A stretch of DNA of 16,819 nucleotides, from assembly GCA_945882475.1 (NCBI GenBank), contig CAMCWJ010000023.1, positions 1-16,819 of the forward strand, written 5' to 3'. The translations under genes and the position numbers were made by a program. Shown here in pieces: positions 1 through 7,467 of this stretch. The DNA is from Bifidobacterium breve. Lineage in GTDB: Bacteria; Actinomycetota; Actinomycetes; Mycobacteriales; Mycobacteriaceae. The number at the start of each line of letters is the position of its first letter. The first letter of the stretch is position 1. The notes beneath the pieces were generated by a model. That model searched no databases. It was not told where the DNA came from and saw nothing but the letters and a program-made list of their open reading frames with translations.

Positions 1-1
1 G

Positions 2-781
2 CGCGGCGAGCACGACGGCGACATGCCCGATCAGGAACCCGTCAGCCCGTCGGGCATCGACGTGAGCGGTGCCGCGATTGGGCGGGCTCTTGGTACGGCA
101 GAACTGGACGGTGTCGCTCAGGCCTATGCGTTGGCGGCGCGTAACGCACGCGCGGCGGGCTTCGATGCCGTCGAGATCCACGGTGCACACGGATATCTGC
201 TTGACCAATTCCTCTGGGAGGAAACCAACCGCCGCACGGACGGCTACGGCGGAACCCCGGATGCGCGCACCAGATTCCCTGCCGAGGTGGTGGCGGCGGT
301 GCGCTCGGCGTTAGGCCCGGGCGTTCCAATCATCTACCGGTTCTCGCAGTGGAAGATGGGCCGCTATGACGCCGCGCTGGCCGCAACGCCGGCTGAGCTC
401 GAGCGACTGCTCGCCCCGCTGGTGGCGGCCGGTGTCGACGTTCTGCATCCCTCGACCCGGCGCCACCACCTGCCTGCCTTCCCGGACGAGGACCCGCGCA
501 TGAGCCTGTCCGGGTGGGCCAGGAAGCTCACCGGAGTGCCCGTCATCGCCGTCGGGTCGGTGGGCCTGGAGACGGAGTTCAAGCCCGGTCGGCACAGCGC
601 GCCGATCCCGCCGGCGCCGGTCGACCGACTGGTTGAGCAGTTCGGGGAGGGCGAGTTCGACGTGATTGCGATCGGCCGGGCGCTGCTCGCTGACCCCGGG
701 TGGGTCAACCGGTTGCGCGACGGTGAACTCGGGGACTTCGCCGGTTATGACGCGACGAGCGCCCTGGCCCGTTTGTATTGA
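2..781 (+). CDS. NADH:flavin oxidoreductase, old yellow enzyme family (5' partial)
   Basis: This is the C-terminal two thirds of an FMN-dependent old yellow enzyme. The family reduces activated C=C bonds with NAD(P)H. The frame is open to the left edge of the window, so the ATG at 23 is probably internal; about 260 residues are visible against roughly 360-400 for the family. The signature EIHGAHGYLLDQFL, at about 50-63 residues into the fragment, contains the family's paired histidines, and TDGYGG follows it as expected. Late TIM-barrel strands are recognisable as VIAVGSVG and DVIAIGRALLADP, the latter being the phosphate-binding end of the FMN site. The N-terminal flavin-contact strands lie outside the window. 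It ends 54 nt before the thioredoxin gene on the same strand, so co-transcription is possible. The substrate cannot be predicted. In M. tuberculosis, as I recall, a second thioredoxin gene (Rv1470) occupies the corresponding place. Confidence 0.88.
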   Translation, partial: RGEHDGDMPDQEPVSPSGIDVSGAAIGRALGTAELDGVAQAYALAARNARAAGFDAVEIHGAHGYLLDQFLWEETNRRTDGYGGTPDARTRFPAEVVAAVRSALGPGVPIIYRFSQWKMGRYDAALAATPAELERLLAPLVAAGVDVLHPSTRRHHLPAFPDEDPRMSLSGWARKLTGVPVIAVGSVGLETEFKPGRHSAPIPPAPVDRLVEQFGEGEFDVIAIGRALLADPGWVNRLRDGELGDFAGYDATSALARLY

Positions 782-782
782 G

Positions 783-809
783 CAGGAACACAAAAACCAG
801 GAACACAAA
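783..809 (+). repeat. Short A-rich direct repeat (two 12-bp copies) before the thioredoxin gene
   Basis: The 12-mer CAGGAACACAAA occurs at 783-794 and again at 798-809, a period of 15 bp, in the 54-nt spacer after the oxidoreductase stop. It is A-rich against a GC-rich background. Both copies contain AGGAA, but they lie 30-50 nt from the thioredoxin ATG, too far to be its ribosome binding site. Function is unknown and it may be only a small slippage duplication. Confidence 0.45.
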
Positions 810-835
810 CACCGGGCCCCGACGTTAGGACTCAC

Positions 836-1195
836 ATGGCTACCAGAGACCTCACCGAAGATGACTTCAACGACACCGTCAACGGCAACGACATCGTGCT
901 GATTGATTTCTGGGCTTCCTGGTGCGGCCCCTGCCGGGCCTTCGCGCCGACCTTCACCGCCGCTTCGGACAAGCACCCCGACATCGTCTTCGGCAAGGTC
1001 GACACCGAGGCGCAGGAGCGACTGGCTGCCGCCGCCGAGATCCGCGGCATTCCAACGCTGATGGCCTTCAAGAAGGGCCACCTGGTGTTCAACCAGGCCG
1101 GCGCTCTGCCCCCGGCGGCGCTGGACGAACTCATCGCGGAGGTCCGGAAACTCGACATCGAGGCCGCCATCGCCGAGGGGACAGCAGACCTCTGA
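836..1195 (+). CDS. trxB1: Thioredoxin (TrxB1 / Rv1471 type)
   Basis: This is a cytoplasmic dithiol-disulfide oxidoreductase of 119 residues, full length for a thioredoxin. The active site WCGPC is at residues 29-33 (Cys30 and Cys33), preceded by the usual FWAS strand end. The conserved cis-proline is Pro73 in GIPTLMAF, and the buried aspartate is probably Asp24. There is no signal peptide or membrane segment. The ATG at 836 is supported by AGGA at 827-830 with a 5-nt spacer. Its sequence and its place immediately before an EchA12-type gene match M. tuberculosis Rv1471, there called TrxB1 despite being a thioredoxin and not a thioredoxin reductase. No reductase gene is nearby. The specific client proteins are unknown. 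Confidence 0.95.
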   Translation: MATRDLTEDDFNDTVNGNDIVLIDFWASWCGPCRAFAPTFTAASDKHPDIVFGKVDTEAQERLAAAAEIRGIPTLMAFKKGHLVFNQAGALPPAALDELIAEVRKLDIEAAIAEGTADL

Positions 1196-1209
1196 GGTGC
1201 CGCACGCGA

Positions 1210-1221
1210 TAGCGTGCACTG
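1210..1221 (+). promoter_or_regulatory. Candidate leaderless promoter of the crotonase gene
   Basis: TAGCGT at 1210-1215 fits the mycobacterial SigA -10 pattern TANNNT and ends 6 nt before the GTG at 1222, so transcription would begin at or next to the start codon. No Shine-Dalgarno sequence lies in the 26-nt gap after the thioredoxin stop, which agrees with a leaderless mRNA. No convincing -35 is visible. This is an inference from spacing. Confidence 0.45.
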
Positions 1222-2043
1222 GTGATACGTGACTCAGGCTTCGTTCTCGTCCACCGTCCCCGGCCCCACATCGCCCTGGTCACCCTGAACCGCCCGGAGC
1301 GGATGAACTCGATGGCCTTCGACGTCATGGTGCCGCTTCGGGATGTGCTCTCCGAGTTGAATCACGACAACGATGTCCGGGTGGTCGTGCTGACCGGGTC
1401 CGGCCGCGGGTTCTCCTCGGGTGCCGACCACAAGTCGGCCGGGTCGGTCCCGCACGTCGACGGCCTGACCCGCCCGACGTACGCGTTGCGGTCCATGGAA
1501 ATCCTCGACGAGGTGATCCTGGCCATGCGCCGGCTACATCAGCCGATCATCGCCGCGGTTAACGGCGCGGCGATCGGCGGTGGCCTGTGTCTGGCACTGG
1601 CCGCTGATATCCGGGTAGCGGCAGCCGACGCCTACTTCCGGGCAGCCGGGATCAACAACGGCCTGACCGCCAGCGAGCTGGGGCTGAGCTACCTGCTGCC
1701 GCGGGCCATCGGCTCATCACGCGCCTTCGAGATCATGCTGACCGGCCGTGACGTCGACGCCGCTGAGGCCGAACGGATCGGCCTGGTATCCCGCCAGGTG
1801 CCGGCCGGGGATCTGCTGGAGACCTGCTACGACATCGCCGAGCGGATTGCCGGATTCTCCCGGCCGGGCACCGAGCTGACCAAGCGCACGCTGTGGACCG
1901 GGCTGGACGCCGGTACCCTGGAGGGACATATGCAGGCCGAGGGCCTCGGGCAGCTCTATGTGCGCCTGCTGACCGCCAACTTCGAGGAGGCGGTCGCCGC
2001 GCGCGCTCAGCAGCGCGCCCCGGTCTTCACTGACGACAAGTAA
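1222..2043 (+). CDS. echA12: Enoyl-CoA hydratase/isomerase family protein, EchA12 type
   Basis: This 273-residue crotonase-fold protein acts on acyl-CoA thioesters. The oxyanion-hole segments are clear: SGADH at residues 66-70 and the glycine run IGGG at 118-121. The rest, including the C-terminal TKRTLW and RAPVFTDD segments, follows M. tuberculosis EchA12 (Rv1472) closely. Aligned without gaps to the rat mitochondrial hydratase, the two catalytic glutamates (Glu144 and Glu164 there) fall on Cys123 and Gly143 here. The reaction may therefore not be a classical hydration. Glu152, in SELG, is the nearest acidic candidate. The GTG at 1222 was chosen because the sequence aligns from there and a -10-like hexamer sits just upstream. 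It is followed by the ABC-F gene after 29 nt, so the two are probably co-transcribed. Exact substrate unknown. Confidence 0.9.
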   Translation: MIRDSGFVLVHRPRPHIALVTLNRPERMNSMAFDVMVPLRDVLSELNHDNDVRVVVLTGSGRGFSSGADHKSAGSVPHVDGLTRPTYALRSMEILDEVILAMRRLHQPIIAAVNGAAIGGGLCLALAADIRVAAADAYFRAAGINNGLTASELGLSYLLPRAIGSSRAFEIMLTGRDVDAAEAERIGLVSRQVPAGDLLETCYDIAERIAGFSRPGTELTKRTLWTGLDAGTLEGHMQAEGLGQLYVRLLTANFEEAVAARAQQRAPVFTDDK

Positions 2044-2054
2044 GCACGGCCGAT

Positions 2055-2064
2055 GGAGGAGGGG
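2055..2064 (+). promoter_or_regulatory. Strong purine-rich ribosome binding site of the ABC-F gene
   Basis: A ten-base run of G and A (GGAGGAGGGG) ends 8 nt before the ATG at 2073. It is among the strongest Shine-Dalgarno matches in the window and fixes the start of the ABC-F protein. Confidence 0.75.
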
Positions 2065-2072
2065 CGGCGACA

Positions 2073-3701
2073 ATGATCACCGCAACGGACCTCGAGGTCC
2101 GCGCAGGCGCACGCACCCTGCTGCTCGCCGAAGGGCCGATGCTGCGGGTCCAGCCTGGTGACCGGATCGGCCTGGTGGGACGCAACGGTGCGGGTAAGAC
2201 CACGACGATGCGGATCCTCGCCGGGTCCGGCGATCCCTACGCGGGCACCGTGGTGCGCAGCGGCGAGATCGGTTATCTGCCGCAGGACCCGCGCGAGGGC
2301 GACCTCGACGTGCTGGCCCGCGACCGGGTGCTGTCCGCCCGCGGCCTCGACACCCTGATCGCTGACCTGGAGAAGCAACAGGTCTTAATGGCCGAGGTGG
2401 TCGACGAGACCGAACGCGACCGGGCGATCCGCCGTTACGGCCAACTCGAGGAACGCTTCTCCGCCCTCGGTGGGTACGCGGCTGAAAGCGAAGCGGGCCG
2501 GATCTGCGCGAGCCTGGGTCTGGCCGAACGCATCCTCACCCAACCGTTGCGCACCCTCTCCGGTGGTCAGCGCCGCCGGGTCGAACTGTCCCGAATTCTG
2601 TTCGCCGCCAGTGAGAGTGGGGCGGGTACGGATACCACGCTCTTACTCGACGAACCGACCAACCATCTCGATGCGGACTCCATCACCTGGCTGCGCGACT
2701 TTCTCAAGAACTACAGCGGGGGACTGGTCATCATCAGCCACGACGTGGGGTTGCTCGCCGAGGTGGTCAACCGGGTGTGGTTCCTCGATGCCGTTCGCGG
2801 CGAGGCCGACGTCTACAACATGGGCTGGCAGAAGTACCTCGACGCGCGCGCCACCGACGAGCAGCGTCGCCGCCGGGAGCGCGCCAATGCCGAGAAGAAG
2901 GCGTCTGCATTGCGCACCCAGGCCGCCAAGATGGGAGCCAAGGCCACCAAAGCCGTTGCGGCCCAAAATATGTTGAGACGGGCTGACCGGATGATGGCCG
3001 CCCTCGACGCCGAGCGGGTGGCCGACAAGGTCGCCAAGATACGGTTCCCGAACCCCGCGCCGTGCGGCAAGACCCCGATGGTGGCCAGGGGTTTGACCAA
3101 GACCTACGGCTCTCTGGAAGTGTTCACCGGTGTCGATCTGGCCATCGACCGGGGCTCCCGGGTGGTCGTGCTGGGCCTCAACGGTGCGGGCAAGACCACC
3201 CTGCTGCGGGTGCTCGCCGGAGTCGAGAAACCCGATGCCGGCGCCATCGAACCCGGCCACGGGATGAAGGTCGGCTACTTCGCCCAGGAGCACGACACCC
3301 TCGACGATCACGCAACGGTGTGGGAGAACATCCGTCACGCCGCCCCTGACACCGGCGAGCAGGATCTGCGCGGTCTGCTCGGCGCGTTCATGTTCACCGG
3401 ACCCCAGCTGGAACAGCCCGCCGGAACGCTGTCCGGCGGTGAGAAGACGCGCCTGGCCCTGGCCGGACTGGTGGCCTCCACCGCGAACGTGCTGCTGCTG
3501 GACGAGCCCACCAACAATCTCGACCCGGCATCGCGCGAGCAGGTGCTCGACGCGCTGCGCAGCTACCTGGGCGCGGTAGTGCTGGTGACGCACGATCCGG
3601 GCGCTGCCGAGGCGCTCGATCCGCAGCGCGTGGTGCTGCTACCGGACGGAACCGAGGACCACTGGTCCGAGGAGTACTCGAGCCTGATCGAACTGGCTTA
3701 G
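2073..3701 (+). CDS. ABC-F family ATPase (Rv1473 type)
   Basis: This 542-residue protein has two fused ABC nucleotide-binding domains and no membrane segment, the ABC-F architecture. Members act on the ribosome in translation regulation or antibiotic protection and are not transporters. Domain 1 has Walker A GRNGAGKT (36-43), signature LSGGQ (162-166), Walker B LLLDEPTNHLD (190-200) and switch His223. Domain 2 has GLNGAGKT (368-375), LSGGE (453-457), LLLDEPTNNLD (474-484) and His507. Between them, at about 255-325, lies a charged, probably helical linker rich in Arg, Ala and Lys, where the P-site tRNA interaction motif sits in this family. Both sites look catalytically intact. Its M. tuberculosis counterpart Rv1473 is annotated as a macrolide-type ABC protein, but sequence alone cannot separate resistance from housekeeping function. 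It ends 13 nt from the convergent acn stop. Confidence 0.92.
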   Translation: MITATDLEVRAGARTLLLAEGPMLRVQPGDRIGLVGRNGAGKTTTMRILAGSGDPYAGTVVRSGEIGYLPQDPREGDLDVLARDRVLSARGLDTLIADLEKQQVLMAEVVDETERDRAIRRYGQLEERFSALGGYAAESEAGRICASLGLAERILTQPLRTLSGGQRRRVELSRILFAASESGAGTDTTLLLDEPTNHLDADSITWLRDFLKNYSGGLVIISHDVGLLAEVVNRVWFLDAVRGEADVYNMGWQKYLDARATDEQRRRRERANAEKKASALRTQAAKMGAKATKAVAAQNMLRRADRMMAALDAERVADKVAKIRFPNPAPCGKTPMVARGLTKTYGSLEVFTGVDLAIDRGSRVVVLGLNGAGKTTLLRVLAGVEKPDAGAIEPGHGMKVGYFAQEHDTLDDHATVWENIRHAAPDTGEQDLRGLLGAFMFTGPQLEQPAGTLSGGEKTRLALAGLVASTANVLLLDEPTNNLDPASREQVLDALRSYLGAVVLVTHDPGAAEALDPQRVVLLPDGTEDHWSEEYSSLIELA

Positions 3702-3714
3702 CGCGCCTAGATGC

Positions 3715-6573
3715 CTAGCTCGCAGTGTCCCGCAGCATATTGCGCAGCACGTACTGCAGGATTCCGCCGTTGCGGTAGTAGTCAGCCTCGCCGGGGGTGT
3801 CGATGCGCACCACGGCATCGAACTCGATCACCGAACCGTCGGCTTTGGTGGCCGTCACGTGAACGGTCTTCGGAGTCTTGCCGGAATTGAGCGCCTCGAT
3901 ACCGGTGATGTCGAACACCTCGGTGCCGTCCAACTTCAAAGACGCCGCCGATTCGCCAGCCGGAAACTGCAGCGGGATGACACCCATGCCGATGAGATTC
4001 GAGCGGTGGATGCGCTCGAATGACTCGGTGATCACCGCGCGGACACCCAGCAGGCTGGTGCCCTTGGCAGCCCAGTCCCGTGAGGACCCAGATCCGTACT
4101 CCTTGCCGCCGAGCACCACCAGCGGGATCTTCTTCGCCGCATAGTTCTGCGCGGCGTCGTAGATGAATGACTGCGGTCCGCCGTCCTGAGTGAAGTCACG
4201 GGTGTAGCCGCCGGACGGAACCTCACCCAACCCGGCCAGCACCTGATTGCTGAGTCGGATATTGGCGAACGTTCCGCGAATCATCACCTCATGGTTGCCG
4301 CGTCGTGAACCCAGCGAGTTGAAATCGGCAGGCTGGACGCCGTTGGCTTCTAGGTATTGCGCGGCCGGCGTGCCCTTCTTGATATTGCCTGCCGGTGAAA
4401 TGTGGTCGGTGGTTACCGAATCGCCAAGCAGCGCAAGGACTCTGGCGCCCTTGATATCGCTGACTGGTTGCGGCTCGGCGGGCATTCCGTCGAAATACGG
4501 TGGCTTACGGACATAGGTGGACTTGGGGTCCCAGGCGAAGGTGTTGCCCGACGGCGTGGGAAGGTTCCGCCAGCGCTCGTCGCCCTTGAACACATCGGCG
4601 TAGCTGCTGGTGAACATCTCACGGTTGATCGAGGCGGCGATGGTGTCGTCGATCTCCCTCTGCGACGGCCAGATGTCCTTTAGGAACACGTCGTTGCCAG
4701 CGTTGTCGGTGCCCAGTGGATCGGACTCGAAATCAAAGTCCATGGTGCCGGCAATGCCGTAGGCGATCACCAGTGGCGGGGAGGCCAGATAGTTCATCTT
4801 GACGTCGGGGGAGATACGTCCCTCGAAGTTGCGATTGCCCGACAGCACCGCCGTCACTGATAGGTCGTTGTCGTTGATCGCCTTCGAGATCTCCGGGGCG
4901 AGCGGTCCGGTGTTACCGATACAGGTGGTGCATCCGTAGCCGCCGAGGTAATAGCCCAGCTTTTCCAGATACGGCCACAGTCCGGCCTTGTTGTAGTAGT
5001 CGGTGACCACCTGTGAGCCGGGCGCCATATTCGTCTTGACCCATGGCTTGGTGGTCAGTCCCTTCTCGACGGCCTTCTTCGCCAGCAGTGCGGCGCCGAG
5101 CATCACCGACGGGTTGGAGGTATTGGTGCATGACGTGATGCCGGTGACCACGACCGCGCCATGATCGAGCACGAAATCGCCTTGTTCGGCCGATTTCACC
5201 AGCACCGGCTTGCTCGGCCGCCCTTGCGCGTTCCGCGCCGCTGACGGTCGAAGATCGGCCGCACCGTCATCAGCGAACGACAGCGCCGCCGGATCGCTGG
5301 CCGGGAACGACTCTTCCTCGGCCTCGTCGAGTTTGGTCTCCGGCGCGGGATGGTTCTTCTCGACGTAGTTGTGGATGTCCTTGCGGAACGCGTTCTTCGC
5401 GTCGCTCAGTTCGATACGGTCCTGTGGACGCTTCGGGCCGGCGATCGAGGGCACCACCGTGGACAGGTCGAGTTCGAGGTACTCGGAGAACTTCGGCTCG
5501 TGATCAGGCCCCTCAGAATCGGCATAGTGCCACATGCCCTGTGTCTTGGCGTAGGCCTCAACCAGAGCCAGCTGCTGCTCGGTGCGTCCGGTCAGCCGCA
5601 GATACTTGATGGTCTCTTCATCGATCGGGAACATCGCTGCGGTGGAACCGAATTCGGGGCTCATATTGCCCAGCGTGGCGCGGTTGGCCAGCGGCACCTC
5701 GGCCACGCCCTTGCCGTAGAACTCGACGAACTTGCCGACCACACCGTGCTTGCGCAGCATGTCGGTGACGGTCAGCACCACGTCGGTGGCGGTGACGCCG
5801 GGCTTGATCTCTCCGGTCAGTTTGAAGCCGACGACGCGGGGGATCAGCATCGACACCGGTTGGCCCAGCATGGCCGCCTCGGCCTCGATACCGCCCACAC
5901 CCCAGCCCAGCACGCCCAGGCCGTTCTCCATGGTGGTGTGACTGTCGGTGCCGACGCAGGTGTCGGGGTATGCGACGCCGTTGCGTTCCATCACCACGCG
6001 CGCCAGATATTCGATGTTGACCTGGTGGACGATGCCGGTCCCGGGCGGCACCACCTTGAAGTCGTCGAACGCTCCCTGGCCCCAGCGCAGGAACTGGTAG
6101 CGCTCGCCATTGCGCTGATATTCGAGTTCGACATTGCGCTCGAAGGCGCCGGCGTTGCCGAAGAAATCGAGGATCACCGAGTGGTCGATGACCATCTCGG
6201 CGGGGGAGAGCGGGTTGACCTTGTCGGGGTCGCCGCCGAGAGCGGTGACAGCCTCTCGCATGGTGGCCAGGTCGACGATGCAGGGCACGCCGGTGAAGTC
6301 CTGCATCAGGACGCGGGCCGGGGTGAACTGGATCTCGATGCTCGGCTCAGCCGAGGGATCCCAGTCGGCGATCGCGCGGATGTGGTCGGCGGTGATATTG
6401 GCGCCGTCCTCGGTACGCAGCAGGTTCTCGGCGAGCACCTTCAGGCTGTAGGGCAGCTTCTCGGTGCCGGGCACTGCGTCCAGGCGGTAGATCTGGTAGC
6501 TGTTGGCCCCGACGGTCAGGGTGTCGCGGGCTCCGAACGAATTGAGGGACGGACCGGACGAAACGCTGCTCAC
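3715..6573 (-). CDS. acn: Aconitate hydratase A (aconitase)
   Basis: Aconitase interconverts citrate and isocitrate in the TCA cycle using a [4Fe-4S] cluster. With the start chosen here the protein has 952 residues. The cluster ligands are Cys482 in SCTNTSNP and Cys548 and Cys551 in GYGCTTCIGN. The substrate loop GSSRDWAAKG and the motif RRGNHEVMIRG are in the C-terminal swivel domain. A low-complexity insert at about residues 405-460 is typical of actinobacterial forms. The frame could begin at TTG 6603, but GTG 6573 has GGGAG 5 nt upstream and places NSFGA near the N-terminus, as in other mycobacteria. The gene is divergent from the Rv1476-type gene and convergent with the ABC-F gene. The TetR regulator gene that follows acn in M. 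tuberculosis is absent here. Iron- and oxidant-sensitive activity is expected from the family. Confidence 0.96.
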   Translation of the reverse strand: MSSVSSGPSLNSFGARDTLTVGANSYQIYRLDAVPGTEKLPYSLKVLAENLLRTEDGANITADHIRAIADWDPSAEPSIEIQFTPARVLMQDFTGVPCIVDLATMREAVTALGGDPDKVNPLSPAEMVIDHSVILDFFGNAGAFERNVELEYQRNGERYQFLRWGQGAFDDFKVVPPGTGIVHQVNIEYLARVVMERNGVAYPDTCVGTDSHTTMENGLGVLGWGVGGIEAEAAMLGQPVSMLIPRVVGFKLTGEIKPGVTATDVVLTVTDMLRKHGVVGKFVEFYGKGVAEVPLANRATLGNMSPEFGSTAAMFPIDEETIKYLRLTGRTEQQLALVEAYAKTQGMWHYADSEGPDHEPKFSEYLELDLSTVVPSIAGPKRPQDRIELSDAKNAFRKDIHNYVEKNHPAPETKLDEAEEESFPASDPAALSFADDGAADLRPSAARNAQGRPSKPVLVKSAEQGDFVLDHGAVVVTGITSCTNTSNPSVMLGAALLAKKAVEKGLTTKPWVKTNMAPGSQVVTDYYNKAGLWPYLEKLGYYLGGYGCTTCIGNTGPLAPEISKAINDNDLSVTAVLSGNRNFEGRISPDVKMNYLASPPLVIAYGIAGTMDFDFESDPLGTDNAGNDVFLKDIWPSQREIDDTIAASINREMFTSSYADVFKGDERWRNLPTPSGNTFAWDPKSTYVRKPPYFDGMPAEPQPVSDIKGARVLALLGDSVTTDHISPAGNIKKGTPAAQYLEANGVQPADFNSLGSRRGNHEVMIRGTFANIRLSNQVLAGLGEVPSGGYTRDFTQDGGPQSFIYDAAQNYAAKKIPLVVLGGKEYGSGSSRDWAAKGTSLLGVRAVITESFERIHRSNLIGMGVIPLQFPAGESAASLKLDGTEVFDITGIEALNSGKTPKTVHVTATKADGSVIEFDAVVRIDTPGEADYYRNGGILQYVLRNMLRDTAS

Positions 6574-6630
6574 ATCGACTCCCGACGTCGGCTTTCCCGT
6601 CAACGGGCGCTAGGTTGGCGGGCACGTCGG

Positions 6631-6636
6631 ATCGTA
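6631..6636 (-). promoter_or_regulatory. Candidate -10 element for acn
   Basis: Reading the minus strand, TACGAT fits TANNNT and would start transcription near 6624, giving a leader of about 50 nt that contains the GGGAG ribosome binding site. No good -35 is visible at 17-18 bp. The 33-bp tandem repeat lies about 35-100 bp further upstream, in the usual activator or operator zone. Confidence 0.3.
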
Positions 6637-6671
6637 ACGGGTACGAACGTCCTGCTAGAAACGGGACCCCG

Positions 6672-6737
6672 CGGGCTGTGATCCAGCTGGCCGGCCCGGC
6701 GGCCCGGGCTGTGATCCAGCGGGCCGACCCGGCGGCT
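6672..6737. repeat. 33-bp tandem repeat with flanking inverted arms in the acn/Rv1476 intergenic region
   Basis: Two adjacent 33-bp units, 6672-6704 and 6705-6737, match at 30 of 33 positions. The first 16 bases (CGGGCTGTGATCCAGC) are identical. An 11-base arm at 6684-6694 (CCAGCTGGCCG) recurs inverted at 6738-6748. The repeat lies in a 259-bp gap between the divergent starts of acn and the Rv1476-type gene, within reach of both promoters. No recognised regulator motif is assigned. Confidence 0.75.
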
Positions 6738-6819
6738 CGGCCAGCTGGGACGGGCAACGATCCCGCATCGGTGGTGTTTCCGGTCGGCGCGTGCAGGGGC
6801 CGACCGCACTGCGGCCGCG

Positions 6820-6832
6820 TACCGTCTCGATC
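6820..6832 (+). promoter_or_regulatory. Candidate leaderless promoter of the Rv1476-type gene
   Basis: TACCGT at 6820-6825 fits TANNNT and is followed by exactly 7 nt before GTG 6833, placing the transcription start on the start codon. There is no Shine-Dalgarno sequence before this GTG, which fits a leaderless mRNA and argues against the upstream in-frame GTG at 6791. Confidence 0.5.
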
Positions 6833-7429
6833 GTGAGTCCGTCCGCCCTTCCCCTGGTGCCCGCGCCGGTCTTCGGTCCGATTCCCGCGTTCATTCCCGT
6901 AGAGGTGTGCGGCGCCGTCGGACTTCCTGCCTCCACCCCGGTCGACACGTGCCTGGACAAGGTCAAGGCAGAGGTCGCCGCCGACGGAGTGGCCGCCCCT
7001 CCCGCCGACGTGGCCGGTCTTCAGAAGGTCGTGGCCGGCGCGCGGGATCGCGGAATCGATCTCAAGGTGGTCGTCATGGAGGAGAGCCCGATCATCGACA
7101 CCCCGTTGCGCGACATCGCCACCGCGGTGGGGCAGGGGCACCCGGGGTCCACAGTGCTGGTGATCAGTCCGGGTTGGGCGGGGTCCTACAGCACGACCTA
7201 CGACCGCGTGCTCCTGGAAGCCGGTCAGGATGTGGTCAAGACCGCGCCGAATCCGGTGCAGGGCGCCCAGAATTTCGTGGACCAGTTGAATACCCCGGAT
7301 ATCTCCTGGACAGCATTAACGGTCGTCGTAGTGATCGCGGTTGCGGCGGCAGCAGTCGCCACCCGATTTCTGCAACGGTGGGCGAGACATTCCGGGTCGG
7401 CCGAAAGTGTTTCCAACCAGGTCAAATAG
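6833..7429 (+). CDS. Single-pass membrane protein, Rv1476 family
   Basis: This 198-residue protein has an N-terminal soluble domain and one C-terminal transmembrane helix at about 159-180 (run VVVVIAVAAAAVA), followed by a short basic tail (RFLQRWARH). No signal peptide is seen. The soluble part contains a TVLVISPGWAG strand-turn and two cysteines (26 and 40) that could pair if the domain is exported. Orientation cannot be fixed from sequence. It corresponds by order to Rv1476, a conserved mycobacterial membrane protein of unknown function. The start at GTG 6833 is chosen over GTG 6791 because of the -10 hexamer 7 nt upstream. It is separated from ripA by 191 nt holding the GTNAC array, so it is probably transcribed separately. 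Confidence 0.85.
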   Translation: MSPSALPLVPAPVFGPIPAFIPVEVCGAVGLPASTPVDTCLDKVKAEVAADGVAAPPADVAGLQKVVAGARDRGIDLKVVVMEESPIIDTPLRDIATAVGQGHPGSTVLVISPGWAGSYSTTYDRVLLEAGQDVVKTAPNPVQGAQNFVDQLNTPDISWTALTVVVVIAVAAAAVATRFLQRWARHSGSAESVSNQVK

Positions 7430-7467
7430 CCTTTCTTGGCGAATTCCTAAGATCACCGCCAGGTCAC

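Noticed and set aside
6611..6624. A 14-bp sequence (TAGGTTGGCGGGCA) identical to the fabG1 promoter/start region at 13136-13149, located next to the acn start
   Set aside because: About one 14-bp exact match is expected by chance in a window of this size, and any plus-strand transcript from it would have a leader of about 200 nt before the Rv1476-type gene while a better hexamer exists at 6820.
5350..6681. A 443-codon open frame antisense to acn
   Set aside because: High GC third positions of acn keep the opposite strand open; its composition is rich in Gly, His, Asp and Val without any domain, and acn is beyond doubt. Similar long antisense frames at 2643-3593, 9996-11081, 10949-11944, 11892-12926 and 15095-16273 are rejected for the same reason.
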